64,000 nt of DNA. Source: Echinicola jeungdonensis. GTDB lineage: Bacteria > Bacteroidota > Bacteroidia > Cytophagales > Cyclobacteriaceae. Shown here in pieces: positions 16,781 through 26,463 of this stretch. The notes below the pieces were generated by a model. It worked only from the letters and a program-made list of their open reading frames with translations. It searched no databases and had not been told where the DNA came from. The stretch spans positions 248,001 through 312,000 of the forward strand of contig NZ_JAUFQT010000001.1 of NCBI RefSeq assembly GCF_030409905.1, in the 5' to 3' direction. Position numbers and translations under genes: made by a program. Numbering within the stretch: the stretch's first letter is position 1; the number at the start of each line of letters is the position of its first letter.

Positions 16781-17194
16781 CACCTTTGTTTTGATCTTAC
16801 ATATCAAAACAATTCATAACAACTACTAAAAAACTTTCCTAAAGCCAATTTATTTGTCGAACCGGAGTAATGATGAACCTATATGACAGACAGGTCTTCG
16901 AATATCCAAAGCTAAAAGTCGAAAGGAAAATGCGAATTTAAAAAAGTGATTTTCCTAAGGAAGCTTTTGTAAAAAAATTCTTTCCAGTCACTAAAATCTT
17001 AAGACTTGATACCAAAGGATACTCCACAACCAATACTATTTACTTTCCAGAGCGGTCTTGGCCTAATAATAATTGCGGTATAGCATGCGGGTAAGGGGCC
17101 AGCGAACTTAAATATAATTCCCCCAACCTATGTTATTCATCTTTCTTATTGTAATTTTAGCCTAATAGGGTCTAAGGTTAATTATTGAGTTTTG
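16781..17194. other. Spacer without recognisable content
   Basis: No ORF with family features, tRNA or clear terminator was seen on either strand. The 3' part should contain the promoter for the CPA2 antiporter gene. Confidence 0.4.
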
Positions 17195-19219
17195 ATGAAT
17201 TCATTTATTCTTGCCGTAACGGAATTGCCGTTGCTGTCCGATATTGTGATAATCTTCGGATTGGCCATGTTGGTTATCCTGTTGTTTATGCGGCTCAAAG
17301 TTCCTACGATTATTGGATTCTTGTTTACAGGAGCCCTGGCGGGGCCTTATGGCCTTTCCCTGGTAAAAGCATCCACCACCGTGGATGTCCTCAGTGAAAT
17401 CGGGGTTATCCTTTTGCTTTTTGTAATTGGAATGGAATTTTCCCTGAAAAGCCTAATGTCCATACGTAGGGCAGTTTTTATTGGTGGCTCTCTACAAGTT
17501 GCTCTCACTATAATAGCCACTTCCTTTTTGGCTTATTTTATTGGGTTTAACTGGAATATAGCGGTATTCTTTGGTTTTCTCTTTGCCCTTAGTAGTACGG
17601 CAATTGTACTTAAATTGCTACAGGAATCAGGGAAGGTCAACACACTTTCGGGGAAAATCACTCTTGCAATATTGATATTCCAGGACATCATCATTGTGCC
17701 CTTGATGTTGTTTATTCCCATGTTGGCAGGGGAATCCGAAAACATTTTACTTTCCCTTTTTTATATGACCGTCAAGGGTGGCCTGGTAGTTTTAATAACC
17801 TTATTAAGTGCCAAGTACTTGATTCCAAATCTGCTTTACAGGGTCGCCCAAACCCGAAGTGAAGAACTATTCCTCTTGAGTATTATTGTGATTTGTTTTT
17901 CCGTAGCCTACCTAACTTCACTCTTGGGGCTTTCATTAGGCTTGGGCGCTTTCCTTGCAGGTTTGATCATTAGTGAGTCAGAGTACAACCACCATGCAAC
18001 CGGAAAAATCCTTCCCTTCAGGGAAATTTTCCTGAGCTTTTTCTTTGTTTCGGTGGGCATGCTCTTTGACGTTACTTTTTTGTTCAGCCATATAGGGATT
18101 ATTTTATTGATTCTCCTTTTCACTTTTATAGTCAAATTTGTTATTGCCTCCATTGCCGTTCGTTCCATAGGAGTACATTTTAAAGATGCTTTTTTGGTGG
18201 GGCTTTCTATCTTCCAAGTGGGGGAGTTTTCCTTGCTTTTGGCCAAAGTAGGATTGGAATATAACTTGCTCAATGACGAGACTTATCAGTATTTTTTGGC
18301 AGTATCCATTTTGACCATGGCCATTACTCCCTTTGTGATCAATAAACGGGATAGGTTGGCATACCATCTCCTAAACCTGCCCCTTCCTGCCAGGATTAAA
18401 TCCCATCTGGTCAATCCTGTTACCAATATTACCATGGCGGACATCGGGGGAGAGGAGCTTGCTGATCACCTGGTTATCGTGGGTTATGGACTTAATGGCA
18501 GAAATCTGTCCAAGGCTGCCAAAAGAGCCAATATTCCCTATGCTATTATTGAAATGAATCCAGAAACGGTGCGGGCAGAAGCTGAAAAGGGAGAACCTAT
18601 CATCTTCGGGGATGCAGCCAATGAAACCGTTCTTAAGCATGTTAATATACACAAAGCACGGGTGGTAGTCATCGCCATTTCCAATAATGACGCCACCAAG
18701 AGTATTATTTCTGCTATTCGTTTGCTTTGTCAAAATGCCACTATCATCGTTCGGACCCGCTATGTGAATGAAATGGAAGAAAATCTGAAAATAGGTGCGG
18801 ACGAGGTAATTCCTGAGGAATTTGAAACTTCCATTGAAATTTTCACCCGGGTGCTTAACAAATACCTGATCTCCAGGGATGAAATAGAGGATTTTACTGA
18901 AGAAGTAAGATCCTATAATTATGAAATGTTTCGGGCCACCCAAACCAATGGCAGGGACAGGCTCAACCTGGATTTGCCGGAAATCAATTTTGTCAGTTTA
19001 AAGGTAGGTAAAGATACCGGCACCTTCATAGACAAACCCTTGAAAGAAGCAAAAATCAGGGAAATCATTGGGGTGAATTTAGTGGCCCTAAAAAGAAATG
19101 GAAAAACCACCTCTGACATCAATGGGGAAACCAAATTAAAACTTGGAGATGTAGTCTATGTGGTTGGAAAACCGGAATCCTTAAATAAATTCGAAAAGGA
19201 GGTAACCGGAGCCAATTAG
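17195..19219 (+). CDS. CPA2-family monovalent cation:H+ antiporter with RCK (TrkA-N/TrkA-C) domains
   Basis: From the ATG at 17195 (a TTG lies one codon before) this is 674 residues. Residues 1-390 form the Na+/H+ exchanger fold with about 12 helices (PTIIGFLFTGALAGPYGLSL; FQDIIIVPLMLF with the transport aspartate; LGAFLAGLIISESEYNH). A TrkA-N nucleotide-binding domain follows (HLVIVGYGLNGRNLSKAAK, about 430-545), and a TrkA-C domain closes it (FIDKPLKEAKIREIIGVNLV). This is the architecture of KefB/KefC/YbaL-type potassium efflux systems gated by nucleotides. No KefF/KefG-like partner gene is adjacent, so glutathione gating is not implied. Confidence 0.9.
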   Translation: MNSFILAVTELPLLSDIVIIFGLAMLVILLFMRLKVPTIIGFLFTGALAGPYGLSLVKASTTVDVLSEIGVILLLFVIGMEFSLKSLMSIRRAVFIGGSLQVALTIIATSFLAYFIGFNWNIAVFFGFLFALSSTAIVLKLLQESGKVNTLSGKITLAILIFQDIIIVPLMLFIPMLAGESENILLSLFYMTVKGGLVVLITLLSAKYLIPNLLYRVAQTRSEELFLLSIIVICFSVAYLTSLLGLSLGLGAFLAGLIISESEYNHHATGKILPFREIFLSFFFVSVGMLFDVTFLFSHIGIILLILLFTFIVKFVIASIAVRSIGVHFKDAFLVGLSIFQVGEFSLLLAKVGLEYNLLNDETYQYFLAVSILTMAITPFVINKRDRLAYHLLNLPLPARIKSHLVNPVTNITMADIGGEELADHLVIVGYGLNGRNLSKAAKRANIPYAIIEMNPETVRAEAEKGEPIIFGDAANETVLKHVNIHKARVVVIAISNNDATKSIISAIRLLCQNATIIVRTRYVNEMEENLKIGADEVIPEEFETSIEIFTRVLNKYLISRDEIEDFTEEVRSYNYEMFRATQTNGRDRLNLDLPEINFVSLKVGKDTGTFIDKPLKEAKIREIIGVNLVALKRNGKTTSDINGETKLKLGDVVYVVGKPESLNKFEKEVTGAN

Positions 19220-19518
19220 AAATTGAAAAAATCCAGAAATACTTATTGCAATCGGGAGAGCAAAGAAGATAAGGCCCTGCTCCTACACTCAGGGACCTCA
19301 CTTAGGCTGCCCTTCAGGGTGACACAATCTTGACTCCGCACTCTCTTCTAAATCCTAATAAATGAGAATTCCAAAGGGATACAGGGTGTAAAAAGTTGTA
19401 TCAAGTATCAGGTTTTAAAATCAAGATGGTAGTTCCTAAGTTCCAAAATCTTTTAGGATCATGCCTTTTACAATTTGAGAGAAGCCAAAGTGACTGCCAG
19501 AGCAGGGTCGAGGGCAAT

Positions 19519-21807
19519 CTACCGGGAATCCATAGAAAAAATTTCCCTGATTCGTTTTAGGGAATTTTGGTTTTCGGCACTATAGATACTTTCCATAATA
19601 TCTCTTTTTTCCATTGCTGTCAATCGCCAGTTTAAAGAAGCCCTTTGGATTTCCGGGTCAGAGGTTGTTAGGTTCCCTGGGATCAGGCCTTCCTCTTGAC
19701 TCTCATAAAAGTCTTTGGCAGAATACTCAAATTCCACCCTTTCAACTGGGATTGAAAGCATTTCCTCAAAATAATTAAAAAGTGATTCATTATGTAAAGT
19801 TTGTACATTGTCCCAATTGATATATATGTTTTTCAACGGGGTCACCAGCTTTTGGGTGATAGTTGGGGGCGTTTTCTTTTCTATTTCCAGGGTCTTCTCT
19901 GAATCCCTAATGGTCACTAAAACTACACCGGAAGTATTTTCGGAAATCCAATCTTCAAAATGATACAGAAATTTTAAAGCATCCATTACCCCAAAATTGT
20001 CGGATAAACCCGAATCCATGATTTCCATTCGTGGGTCAGAAGGCAATTGGATATTGGGAGTAATAAAGGGAAATGTCGCTCCCATCCGGAGGGCACTGAT
20101 AAAACGAAGGTTCTTGGCATCATGATTCCGGAAAAACCGCATAAAATCAATGGCTTGGCTTTTTTCATTTTCCCCCTGATGCCTCAGCAATGAAACACCC
20201 ATATAACTCATTGAATGGGGAGCAATAAATAATTTCCGGGCATCATTAACAATCAAGGGGGTAATGGGCAACATAGGAATTTTGGCTTGGTATTCCGGTT
20301 CCTTATAAGCCTTTAAAGGTTTGTCCAAAACACCTTTGGTATTGATATTTAATTGGTTTTCAAAAGCATAACCTCTATCCTGCAAATATTCCCTTCCATT
20401 GTACTCAACCGTTTGGTTTCGGATCAATAAGTCATTTACCATTAATGTAAAAATGATGGAGTTAAGGTTGTCCGAAGCGATTTGCTCCAGGTATTTTTCC
20501 TCGGTCAAATCCAAAGTACTATCGCTTTGAGACCTTAAATACAGTTCACGGAAAAAAGCCGCACCGATTACTCCACCAGAAGCCCCGGTGATCATCCGGG
20601 TATTTTCCATAAACTTCCCCTTGCTGGAAATATGAAGTTGCTGCATCACATGAAGGGTCCACAAAGCAGCCCTTTGACCACCTCCACTACAGGCTAATAG
20701 CAGGATTTTTGGCTTGTGCTCTTCAGGAAACCTTGATTTCCAGTTGTTCAGGATTTCCAAAGTTTTGGCCTTATCTTTCCGGATTGTGTCAGGATGAAGC
20801 AAATCCTCCAAATGATCCAAATCATAAACTGCAGGAGGGTTATCATAATTGAGGCCCAAAGCAGAATGTGGCCTGTTCATCAACCTGGTTTGGGAACCCC
20901 AATTAATAACCAGGAAAACCGAAAGGGCAACAAAAACGGACCAGCTTCTCATCCAAAATATGACCGCGCCAATAAGCAAGGTCAAAATTGAAAATATCAA
21001 CATGACGCTCATGGCTGCAGGAAACTGCAAAAACTCATAATCCCGGAAAAAACCCAAAAACAGGATAATAAATACCAGCACTACTTCAATGATAAACAAA
21101 TTCAAATGGTTCTGGTCAAACACTTTGAGCAACTTATTGCCTTCAAAGCGGTCCAGATCATGCCGGATCACCCTTGGTTTCAGATTGATATCCAAATATG
21201 TTAACACCTTATCCGAAGTCCTTTTTCTGTCCTTATAGCGCTTGATTACATTGGCACGGGGCAATTTGGATTTCCTCAACTGCTTATCTACAGTATCTGT
21301 AAACAAAACAAAAAAGTCCTTATTTGTAAATGAAAAATAATAGAAGAAGATCCAAAATGTGAGGGCATTTCCCACCAGAAAACCCATAAAATACTTTACA
21401 ATTCCCCAAGTATTAAAATCGTAATTTTCTAATTGAAAAAGAATCACACTAACAAAATAAACAACATAAACGATCATAGGAATTATGCTGTTATTGATAC
21501 AAAACCTCAAAAATGGCCGCGATAAAATGGCCAGAAATTTAAATTTGGCCCCATCCATAATATAAGTGGTCATATGGAAGGCCATTGTAAAAACGGCAAA
21601 ACCTATTCCCATCAAAAAGAAGCCCATCCAGGAAACATCATTGAGGTATTCAGGGTCCAAAAACAAGTAGGGAATGCCCAGCACCTTTCCAAACTCCTCC
21701 AATATAATCAACAACAACAGCACCCAGATCCCCACCAATACCAGGTTCTTCTTCAAGTGGAGCAATAATAATTGGATAGGAAAACTATAAAAAAAGCTAT
21801 TCCACAT
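19519..21807 (-). CDS. Patatin-like phospholipase with membrane-spanning N-terminal region
   Basis: This 762-residue protein has several hydrophobic segments in its first half (for example LVLVGIWVLLLLIILEEFG and EVVLVFIILFLGFF) and a patatin domain at about 365-680. The catalytic features are the oxyanion loop ACSGGGQRAALWTLHV, the nucleophile elbow TGASGGVIGAAFF (GxSxG, Ser near 409) and the aspartate in MDSGLSDNFGVMDAL. It should hydrolyse acyl chains of lipids at the inner membrane. The long multipass N-terminus is unlike simple bacterial patatins. The gene stands alone between a plus-strand antiporter and a divergent DUF4494 gene. Confidence 0.88.
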   Translation of the reverse strand: MWNSFFYSFPIQLLLLHLKKNLVLVGIWVLLLLIILEEFGKVLGIPYLFLDPEYLNDVSWMGFFLMGIGFAVFTMAFHMTTYIMDGAKFKFLAILSRPFLRFCINNSIIPMIVYVVYFVSVILFQLENYDFNTWGIVKYFMGFLVGNALTFWIFFYYFSFTNKDFFVLFTDTVDKQLRKSKLPRANVIKRYKDRKRTSDKVLTYLDINLKPRVIRHDLDRFEGNKLLKVFDQNHLNLFIIEVVLVFIILFLGFFRDYEFLQFPAAMSVMLIFSILTLLIGAVIFWMRSWSVFVALSVFLVINWGSQTRLMNRPHSALGLNYDNPPAVYDLDHLEDLLHPDTIRKDKAKTLEILNNWKSRFPEEHKPKILLLACSGGGQRAALWTLHVMQQLHISSKGKFMENTRMITGASGGVIGAAFFRELYLRSQSDSTLDLTEEKYLEQIASDNLNSIIFTLMVNDLLIRNQTVEYNGREYLQDRGYAFENQLNINTKGVLDKPLKAYKEPEYQAKIPMLPITPLIVNDARKLFIAPHSMSYMGVSLLRHQGENEKSQAIDFMRFFRNHDAKNLRFISALRMGATFPFITPNIQLPSDPRMEIMDSGLSDNFGVMDALKFLYHFEDWISENTSGVVLVTIRDSEKTLEIEKKTPPTITQKLVTPLKNIYINWDNVQTLHNESLFNYFEEMLSIPVERVEFEYSAKDFYESQEEGLIPGNLTTSDPEIQRASLNWRLTAMEKRDIMESIYSAENQNSLKRIREIFSMDSR

Positions 21808-21983
21808 ATTGGGTGTTTTTATAACTTAATATACGCGTTTTCAGCATTTAATAACAATTCTTGAGAAAAATGTATTCGGTGAATAATGTCCTTCCCGGGG
21901 AATTTTCTCATTAAAAAAAACTTTCTATTTGGGCTTTGTCCATTAGGTATTACCTTAGGCCTTCAATAGCAAAAAATGGAACA

Positions 21984-22697
21984 ATGAGAATTTGGTTTTT
22001 GTGCAAAGTAAAATATGCAAAAGAAAATGAGCAGGGATTGCTCAAAAATGTCACCGAACAATACCTGATCGATGCGGTATCATTTACCGAAGCAGAAGCG
22101 CGAATTTATGACATGCTGGGGAGTGTCATACGTGGAGATTTTCAGGTTACCAATATCAGCAAAAGCAATATTGTAGATGTCTTCTTCTATGATGATATTG
22201 ACATTTGGCATAAATGCAAAATCACTTACGTGGTGGCTGATGCAGACAGTGGAAAGGAGAAAAAAGTCACCCAATACATGCTTGTGACCGCCCATGATGT
22301 CAAGGAGGCTTATGACAGGATCCATGAAAGTTTAAGTAATATGTTGGTCAGTTTTAGGGTACCTGACATCAACGAAAGCCCCATAGTGGAAATTTTCCCA
22401 TATGAAAGCGAGGATGAAGAACTTCTTCCTCCACCCCCATCCAACCTGAAACCCATCGGTGAGGTAAAAGCCGACCAGGAAAGACGTGAGGAAATTAGAG
22501 CGGAAAGAGATAGAATGAACAGCCTTCAGGATTCGGCCCTTGCGGAAGAAGAGGAAAATCCACCACTTAATGAAGCACCAGATGAGGAAGGCCAGATGGC
22601 TGAGGAAACAGAAAATGATTTTCCGCATGACTCAGAAATGGATGAGGAGGAAGATTATTCGGACCAATACCAGCCTGGATCCGAAGAAAACAAATAA
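21984..22697 (+). CDS. DUF4494 family protein with acidic C-terminal tail
   Basis: From the ATG at 21984 (MRIWFLCKVKYAKENEQG) the product is 237 residues. The first 150 residues match the Bacteroidota DUF4494 domain (VTEQYLIDAVSFTEAEARIY; WHKCKITYVVADADSGKEKK; VTAHDVKEAYDRIHESLS). The tail from about residue 165 is low-complexity and highly acidic (EEEENPPLNEAPDEEGQ). An earlier in-frame TTG at 21936 would add 16 unrelated residues and is rejected. The function of the family is unknown. A strong terminator follows, so it is probably a single-gene unit. Confidence 0.85.
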   Translation: MRIWFLCKVKYAKENEQGLLKNVTEQYLIDAVSFTEAEARIYDMLGSVIRGDFQVTNISKSNIVDVFFYDDIDIWHKCKITYVVADADSGKEKKVTQYMLVTAHDVKEAYDRIHESLSNMLVSFRVPDINESPIVEIFPYESEDEELLPPPPSNLKPIGEVKADQERREEIRAERDRMNSLQDSALAEEEENPPLNEAPDEEGQMAEETENDFPHDSEMDEEEDYSDQYQPGSEENK

Positions 22698-22723
22698 AAT
22701 TAATTCCGATCTATAAAATCATC

Positions 22724-22761
22724 AAAAAATGTTGGCCAACTCCTAGGCCAACATTTTTTTT
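22724..22761 (+). terminator. Rho-independent terminator of the DUF4494 gene
   Basis: AATGTTGGCC pairs with GGCCAACATT around a short loop and is followed by a T tract. It lies 27 bases after the stop codon. Confidence 0.9.
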
Positions 22762-23046
22762 ATACCTGTGGTCAAAATTATATTTTGATCCATAGGGGCT
22801 GGAATGACCACTTGAAATCATCAAAAAAAGCTGCTTAATTTTTCTCCTTTTTAATTTATTAATCAATCGGTTCTACAAATAACCTCCATTAACCCTTACA
22901 AAATCATACATTCTTTAGATAATCATCCTTTCTCCCCCCGCTTTTTCTAACTATATTCCAATATGAATACCATGAAAATTTTGCATATTTGTTATTAACC
23001 TGGTTCTGGGCCTATTAGCAAAAACCCTTTATTCCCTAAACTCCCC
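22762..23046. other. Promoter-containing spacer of the hybrid sensor gene
   Basis: This AT-rich stretch upstream of the hybrid sensor has no ORF. TATTTG-type sequences near 22990 are promoter-like but match the TAnnTTTG consensus only in part. Confidence 0.35.
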
Positions 23047-25794
23047 ATGAAAAAGCAAGCTTGGCTGTTAATTTTCTTATTAGGATTCCTATTTGCATGC
23101 CAACAACAAGAAGACAATCAATTTAAAATAGGATTTTCCCAATGCGTAAGTAATGATGCCTGGAGAAGGGCAATGCATGAGGAAATGCAGAAGGAACTTT
23201 CCTTTTACCCTAACTTTGAGCTCCAAATCAAGGATGCCAAAGGCAACAATGAGCAACAGATAAAGCAAATACAGGAATTGGTCGATGAAGGGATTGACCT
23301 TCTTATCGTCTCCCCGAATGAATCCGATCCTATCACCCCAATCGTTGAAAAAGTTTTTGAAAGTGGGATTCCTGTCATTGTGGTGGATAGAAGAATTACT
23401 TCCAACCTCTATTCAGCTTATATCGGGGGAAATAATTATGAAGTAGGATTAACGGCAGGACAATACATCAAAAACCTGCTAAACGAAAAAGGTAACTTAC
23501 TTGAAATATGGGGATTGAGAGGAAGTTCACCTGCCATCGAAAGGCACCGGGGTTTATTGGATGCCTTACAGGGCACCGAAATCCAGATTGTTGATCAGAT
23601 CAATGGGGAATGGGAAAAAGACACTGCCAAAAACCGGTTAAAGAATTACCTTCTGGAAGATCAAATCCCTGAATTTGATCTTGTTTTTGGGCATAATGAT
23701 GTCATGACAATTGGGGCCCATGAAGTATTTAAAAGCCTTTCCCTGCTTCCAAAAAAGTTTATTGGGGTGGATGCTCTTCCAGGTCCTTACGGAGGTATCC
23801 AGGCAGTTCATGACGGCATTCTAGACGCCACCTTTTTCTACCCTACCGGAGGGGACAAAGCCATCGAATTGGCGCAAAAAATCCTGAAAGGGGAACCTTA
23901 TCAAAAAGAAAACATCCTTCAAACGGCTGTTTTGGATTCAACCAATATCAGGATCATGAAACAGCAAACCGATAAAATTATTGCCCAACAGGAGGATATT
24001 GCAAGGCAAAAAGAGCGGATTGATGTCCAAATGGAAATTTATAAAAACCAACGAATTTTCCTTTTTGGCTTTGGCCTAACCCTTTTTGTGGCTATTATTT
24101 CTTTGGCTTATGTATTTAAATCCCTTAGGGACAAACAGGAAATCAACGAAGAATTACGGGAAAAGAATAAACAGATCATGGATCAAAAAGATCAGGTCCT
24201 ACAATTGTCCAAAAAAGCCGAAAAGGCTACCCAGCAAAAATTTGAATTCTTTACTAATATTTCCCATGAATTCAGAACCCCACTGACCTTAATCCAAGCT
24301 CCTGTAGATGAACTCCTGCAATCTAAAGAAGCTGCTCCCTTTAAAAGTGATTTAATGCTGATCCGGAAAAATACGGTCAGGCTGCTCCGACTAGTAAACC
24401 AGTTGATGGATTTCCGGAAGTTGGACCATGGAAAGATGAAGGTAAATGCTCAGGAACTAGACATTATTCCTTTTTTGGAGGAAATCCTCTCTGCCTTCCG
24501 GAAAACTGCCAAGAGCCATCAAATCAACCTTAAATTATTGACCGAAGACCGGACACTCCGCCTTTGGTTTGACCCTTTGATGCTGGATAAAGTCATGTTT
24601 AACCTCTTGTCCAATGCTTTTAAATTCACCCCGGACAAAGGTTCAATAATTGTAAAAGTTGAGGAGGACAAGCTCCATAACCAAGTAAAAATTATAGTAG
24701 AAGATTCTGGTAGCGGAATGTCACCTGAGCAGGCCAAACATATTTTTGACCGGTTTTACCAAGGCGAATCCAATAATCAAATGGGAACCGGACTAGGGCT
24801 TTCCCTTTCCAAAGAACTCATTCGCCTCCACCATGGAAAGTTACTGGTAAATAGTGAAATGGGAACAGGTACCCAATTTGAAATCCAACTTAAAATTGGA
24901 AAGTCCCATTTTGAGAAAAAAGAATTGGAAGAGCATCCCAATTATCAATATTATCCCACTGAGCAACTTACCTTTTTTAACGATAATGAAGAGAAAGAAG
25001 TCACTGACCCTGGCATAGATAAAAATCCAAAGCCTCAAACCGTCCTGATCATAGAGGATGAAACTGAAATTCGGGAATACCTTGCCAAAAAACTAGGGAA
25101 ACATTATAATATCCTGGAGGCGGAAAGTGCTGAAATTGGCCTTTCCAAAGCAATGGATCAGGTACCCGACTTGATTACATGTGACCTAATGCTCCAAAAT
25201 AAAGATGGTTTTCAGATCATTGAATCCCTCAAAAATGATTTGCGGACCTCCCATATTCCCATAATTGTCATCACCGCAAAAAGCTCCTTAGAGGAAAAAA
25301 TTAAAGGCATCAAACTGGGTGTGGACGATTATATCACCAAACCTTTCAGTTTTTCCCTTGTCCTGGAAAGGGTAAAAATGCTTTTGGTCAGTAGACAAAA
25401 ATTAAGGGAACACTATGTCCATGAGCTTCCTGTAGAAAAAAATGGCACCCCTACTGCCACACCGGACAAGAAGTTTATCAGTGATTTCACCTCCATTGTG
25501 GAAGAAAATATTGCCAACCCCCAATTTGGTGTCAATGACATTTGTGTTGCCATTGGTCTTTCCAGGGGCCAGCTTTACAGGAAGGTTAAAGCTTTGCTAG
25601 GTTACAGCATCAACGATTACATTAGTAAGGTCCGTTTAAAGAAAGCGAAGCATTTATTAATGACAGAAAATACCGCCATTGCAGACATTGCCTTCCAGGT
25701 GGGCTACACTACTTCTGCCTATTTTTCCACCGCGTTTAAAAACCATTTTGGAAACACCCCTTCTGAGTTCAGGGAAAAGCATCAGGATAGGTAA
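23047..25794 (+). CDS. Hybrid two-component system regulator with periplasmic sugar-binding sensor (fructose HTCS)
   Basis: This 915-residue protein joins a whole signalling chain. It has a lipoprotein-like signal (LLGFLFAC, Cys18), then a type I periplasmic sugar-binding domain (about 28-300: IGFSQCVSNDAWRRAMHEEM, IVVDRRITS). A coiled segment and membrane helix follow near 340-362, then HisKA with the phospho-accepting His (FFTNISHEFRTPLTL, about 407), and HATPase (NLLSNAFKFTPDKG, GTGLGLSLSKELI). A receiver domain has the phospho-Asp in LITCDLMLQNKDG (about 713). Last comes an AraC-type HTH (about 805-912). In Bacteroides such a sensor with this fold binds fructose and controls a fructan locus. 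The adjacent GH32 and fructokinase genes argue for the same role here. Confidence 0.93.
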   Translation: MKKQAWLLIFLLGFLFACQQQEDNQFKIGFSQCVSNDAWRRAMHEEMQKELSFYPNFELQIKDAKGNNEQQIKQIQELVDEGIDLLIVSPNESDPITPIVEKVFESGIPVIVVDRRITSNLYSAYIGGNNYEVGLTAGQYIKNLLNEKGNLLEIWGLRGSSPAIERHRGLLDALQGTEIQIVDQINGEWEKDTAKNRLKNYLLEDQIPEFDLVFGHNDVMTIGAHEVFKSLSLLPKKFIGVDALPGPYGGIQAVHDGILDATFFYPTGGDKAIELAQKILKGEPYQKENILQTAVLDSTNIRIMKQQTDKIIAQQEDIARQKERIDVQMEIYKNQRIFLFGFGLTLFVAIISLAYVFKSLRDKQEINEELREKNKQIMDQKDQVLQLSKKAEKATQQKFEFFTNISHEFRTPLTLIQAPVDELLQSKEAAPFKSDLMLIRKNTVRLLRLVNQLMDFRKLDHGKMKVNAQELDIIPFLEEILSAFRKTAKSHQINLKLLTEDRTLRLWFDPLMLDKVMFNLLSNAFKFTPDKGSIIVKVEEDKLHNQVKIIVEDSGSGMSPEQAKHIFDRFYQGESNNQMGTGLGLSLSKELIRLHHGKLLVNSEMGTGTQFEIQLKIGKSHFEKKELEEHPNYQYYPTEQLTFFNDNEEKEVTDPGIDKNPKPQTVLIIEDETEIREYLAKKLGKHYNILEAESAEIGLSKAMDQVPDLITCDLMLQNKDGFQIIESLKNDLRTSHIPIIVITAKSSLEEKIKGIKLGVDDYITKPFSFSLVLERVKMLLVSRQKLREHYVHELPVEKNGTPTATPDKKFISDFTSIVEENIANPQFGVNDICVAIGLSRGQLYRKVKALLGYSINDYISKVRLKKAKHLLMTENTAIADIAFQVGYTTSAYFSTAFKNHFGNTPSEFREKHQDR

Positions 25795-25860
25795 TGAAAA
25801 CTGAAACATTTTTGAAAAATTGGAACGTTTTTGAAACTTCTTCACCTTCAAAACCCTTTA

Positions 25861-25895
25861 AAAAAGCCCTTTAAACAGTATTTAAAGGGCTTTTT
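25861..25895 (+). terminator. Rho-independent terminator of the hybrid sensor gene
   Basis: AAAAAGCCCTTTAAA pairs with TTTAAAGGGCTTTTT over a short loop. It lies about 65 bases past the stop codon and isolates the regulator from the SusC operon. Confidence 0.92.
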
Positions 25896-25920
25896 ATATT
25901 GGCTCCCATAGATGCGCCAA

Positions 25921-26350
25921 ATTTAAAAGTTTTTGATACAGTTTTATAATACCCTCTCCCTTTTTGATCATAGCTTAGTATCAACATTAAGCCATGAACA
26001 AAATAACCACATATTATTCCTCAAATTGCAAGATACTCATTCCTTTATTTGGAAGCGGCCATTACCCTTATATTATTACTGACTTTCAGTATTTATCAAT
26101 AAGGGAGACAAGTTATTTCCCTGGTTATTTTTTTAAGCATATACCAGATTCTACCTCAAGCCAAATCTGTTACAAAATAAAACCTTGTATAAGGAGGTTT
26201 ATGGCTATTTCTAAAGGCCATACAAAAAAGCGTGTATCAAAATCCATTTCCATTTTATTCTTTCTATTTCTTCCTCTATGGAAAACTCAAAAGGTGTTGA
26301 AAAGTGAATTGGAAGAAAAATGGATAAGAAGAGGCCTATTTATGGCCTGA
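25921..26350 (+). pseudogene. Duplicated 5' region of a sugar-porter gene, decayed (not a real 118-aa gene)
   Basis: The segment from 25921 to about 26030 aligns almost base for base with the upstream region and first codons of the MFS gene at 31768. They share ATTTAAAAG, TTTGATACAGT, AGTCAACA/TATCAACAT and then ATGAACAAA(A/G)TAACC at the same spacing (62 bases from motif to ATG). After about a dozen codons the similarity ends, and the remaining 118-codon frame has no recognisable protein features. The best reading is a relic of a duplicated transporter gene that now forms the leader region of the SusC gene. Confidence 0.55.
25932..25949 (+). promoter_or_regulatory. Shared upstream motif, copy 1 (SusC side)
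   Basis: TTTGATACAGTTTTATAA matches TTTGATACAGTATTAAAA at 31706-31723 upstream of the first MFS gene. Both copies lie after an ATTTAAAAG sequence. A binding site for the hybrid sensor's AraC domain or a promoter element is possible; shared ancestry of the two regions could also explain it. Confidence 0.45.
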
Positions 26351-26463
26351 AAATTTCACATAACAAATATTAATTAACCCTAAACCCAAAAATGATGAAG
26401 ATGTAACGATAACAAAACAAGCAAAACAATTAAATCCAATTTTATGACCAAACTATTACAAGC

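Noticed and set aside
17908..18943. Long minus-strand ORFs inside the CPA2 antiporter gene
   Set aside because: They are antisense shadows of a clearly coding plus-strand gene with no family features of their own.
25994..26350. 118-codon ORF upstream of susC
   Set aside because: Its start is a copy of the MFS gene start at 31768, and the remainder has no protein-family features or membrane pattern. Treated as a relic.
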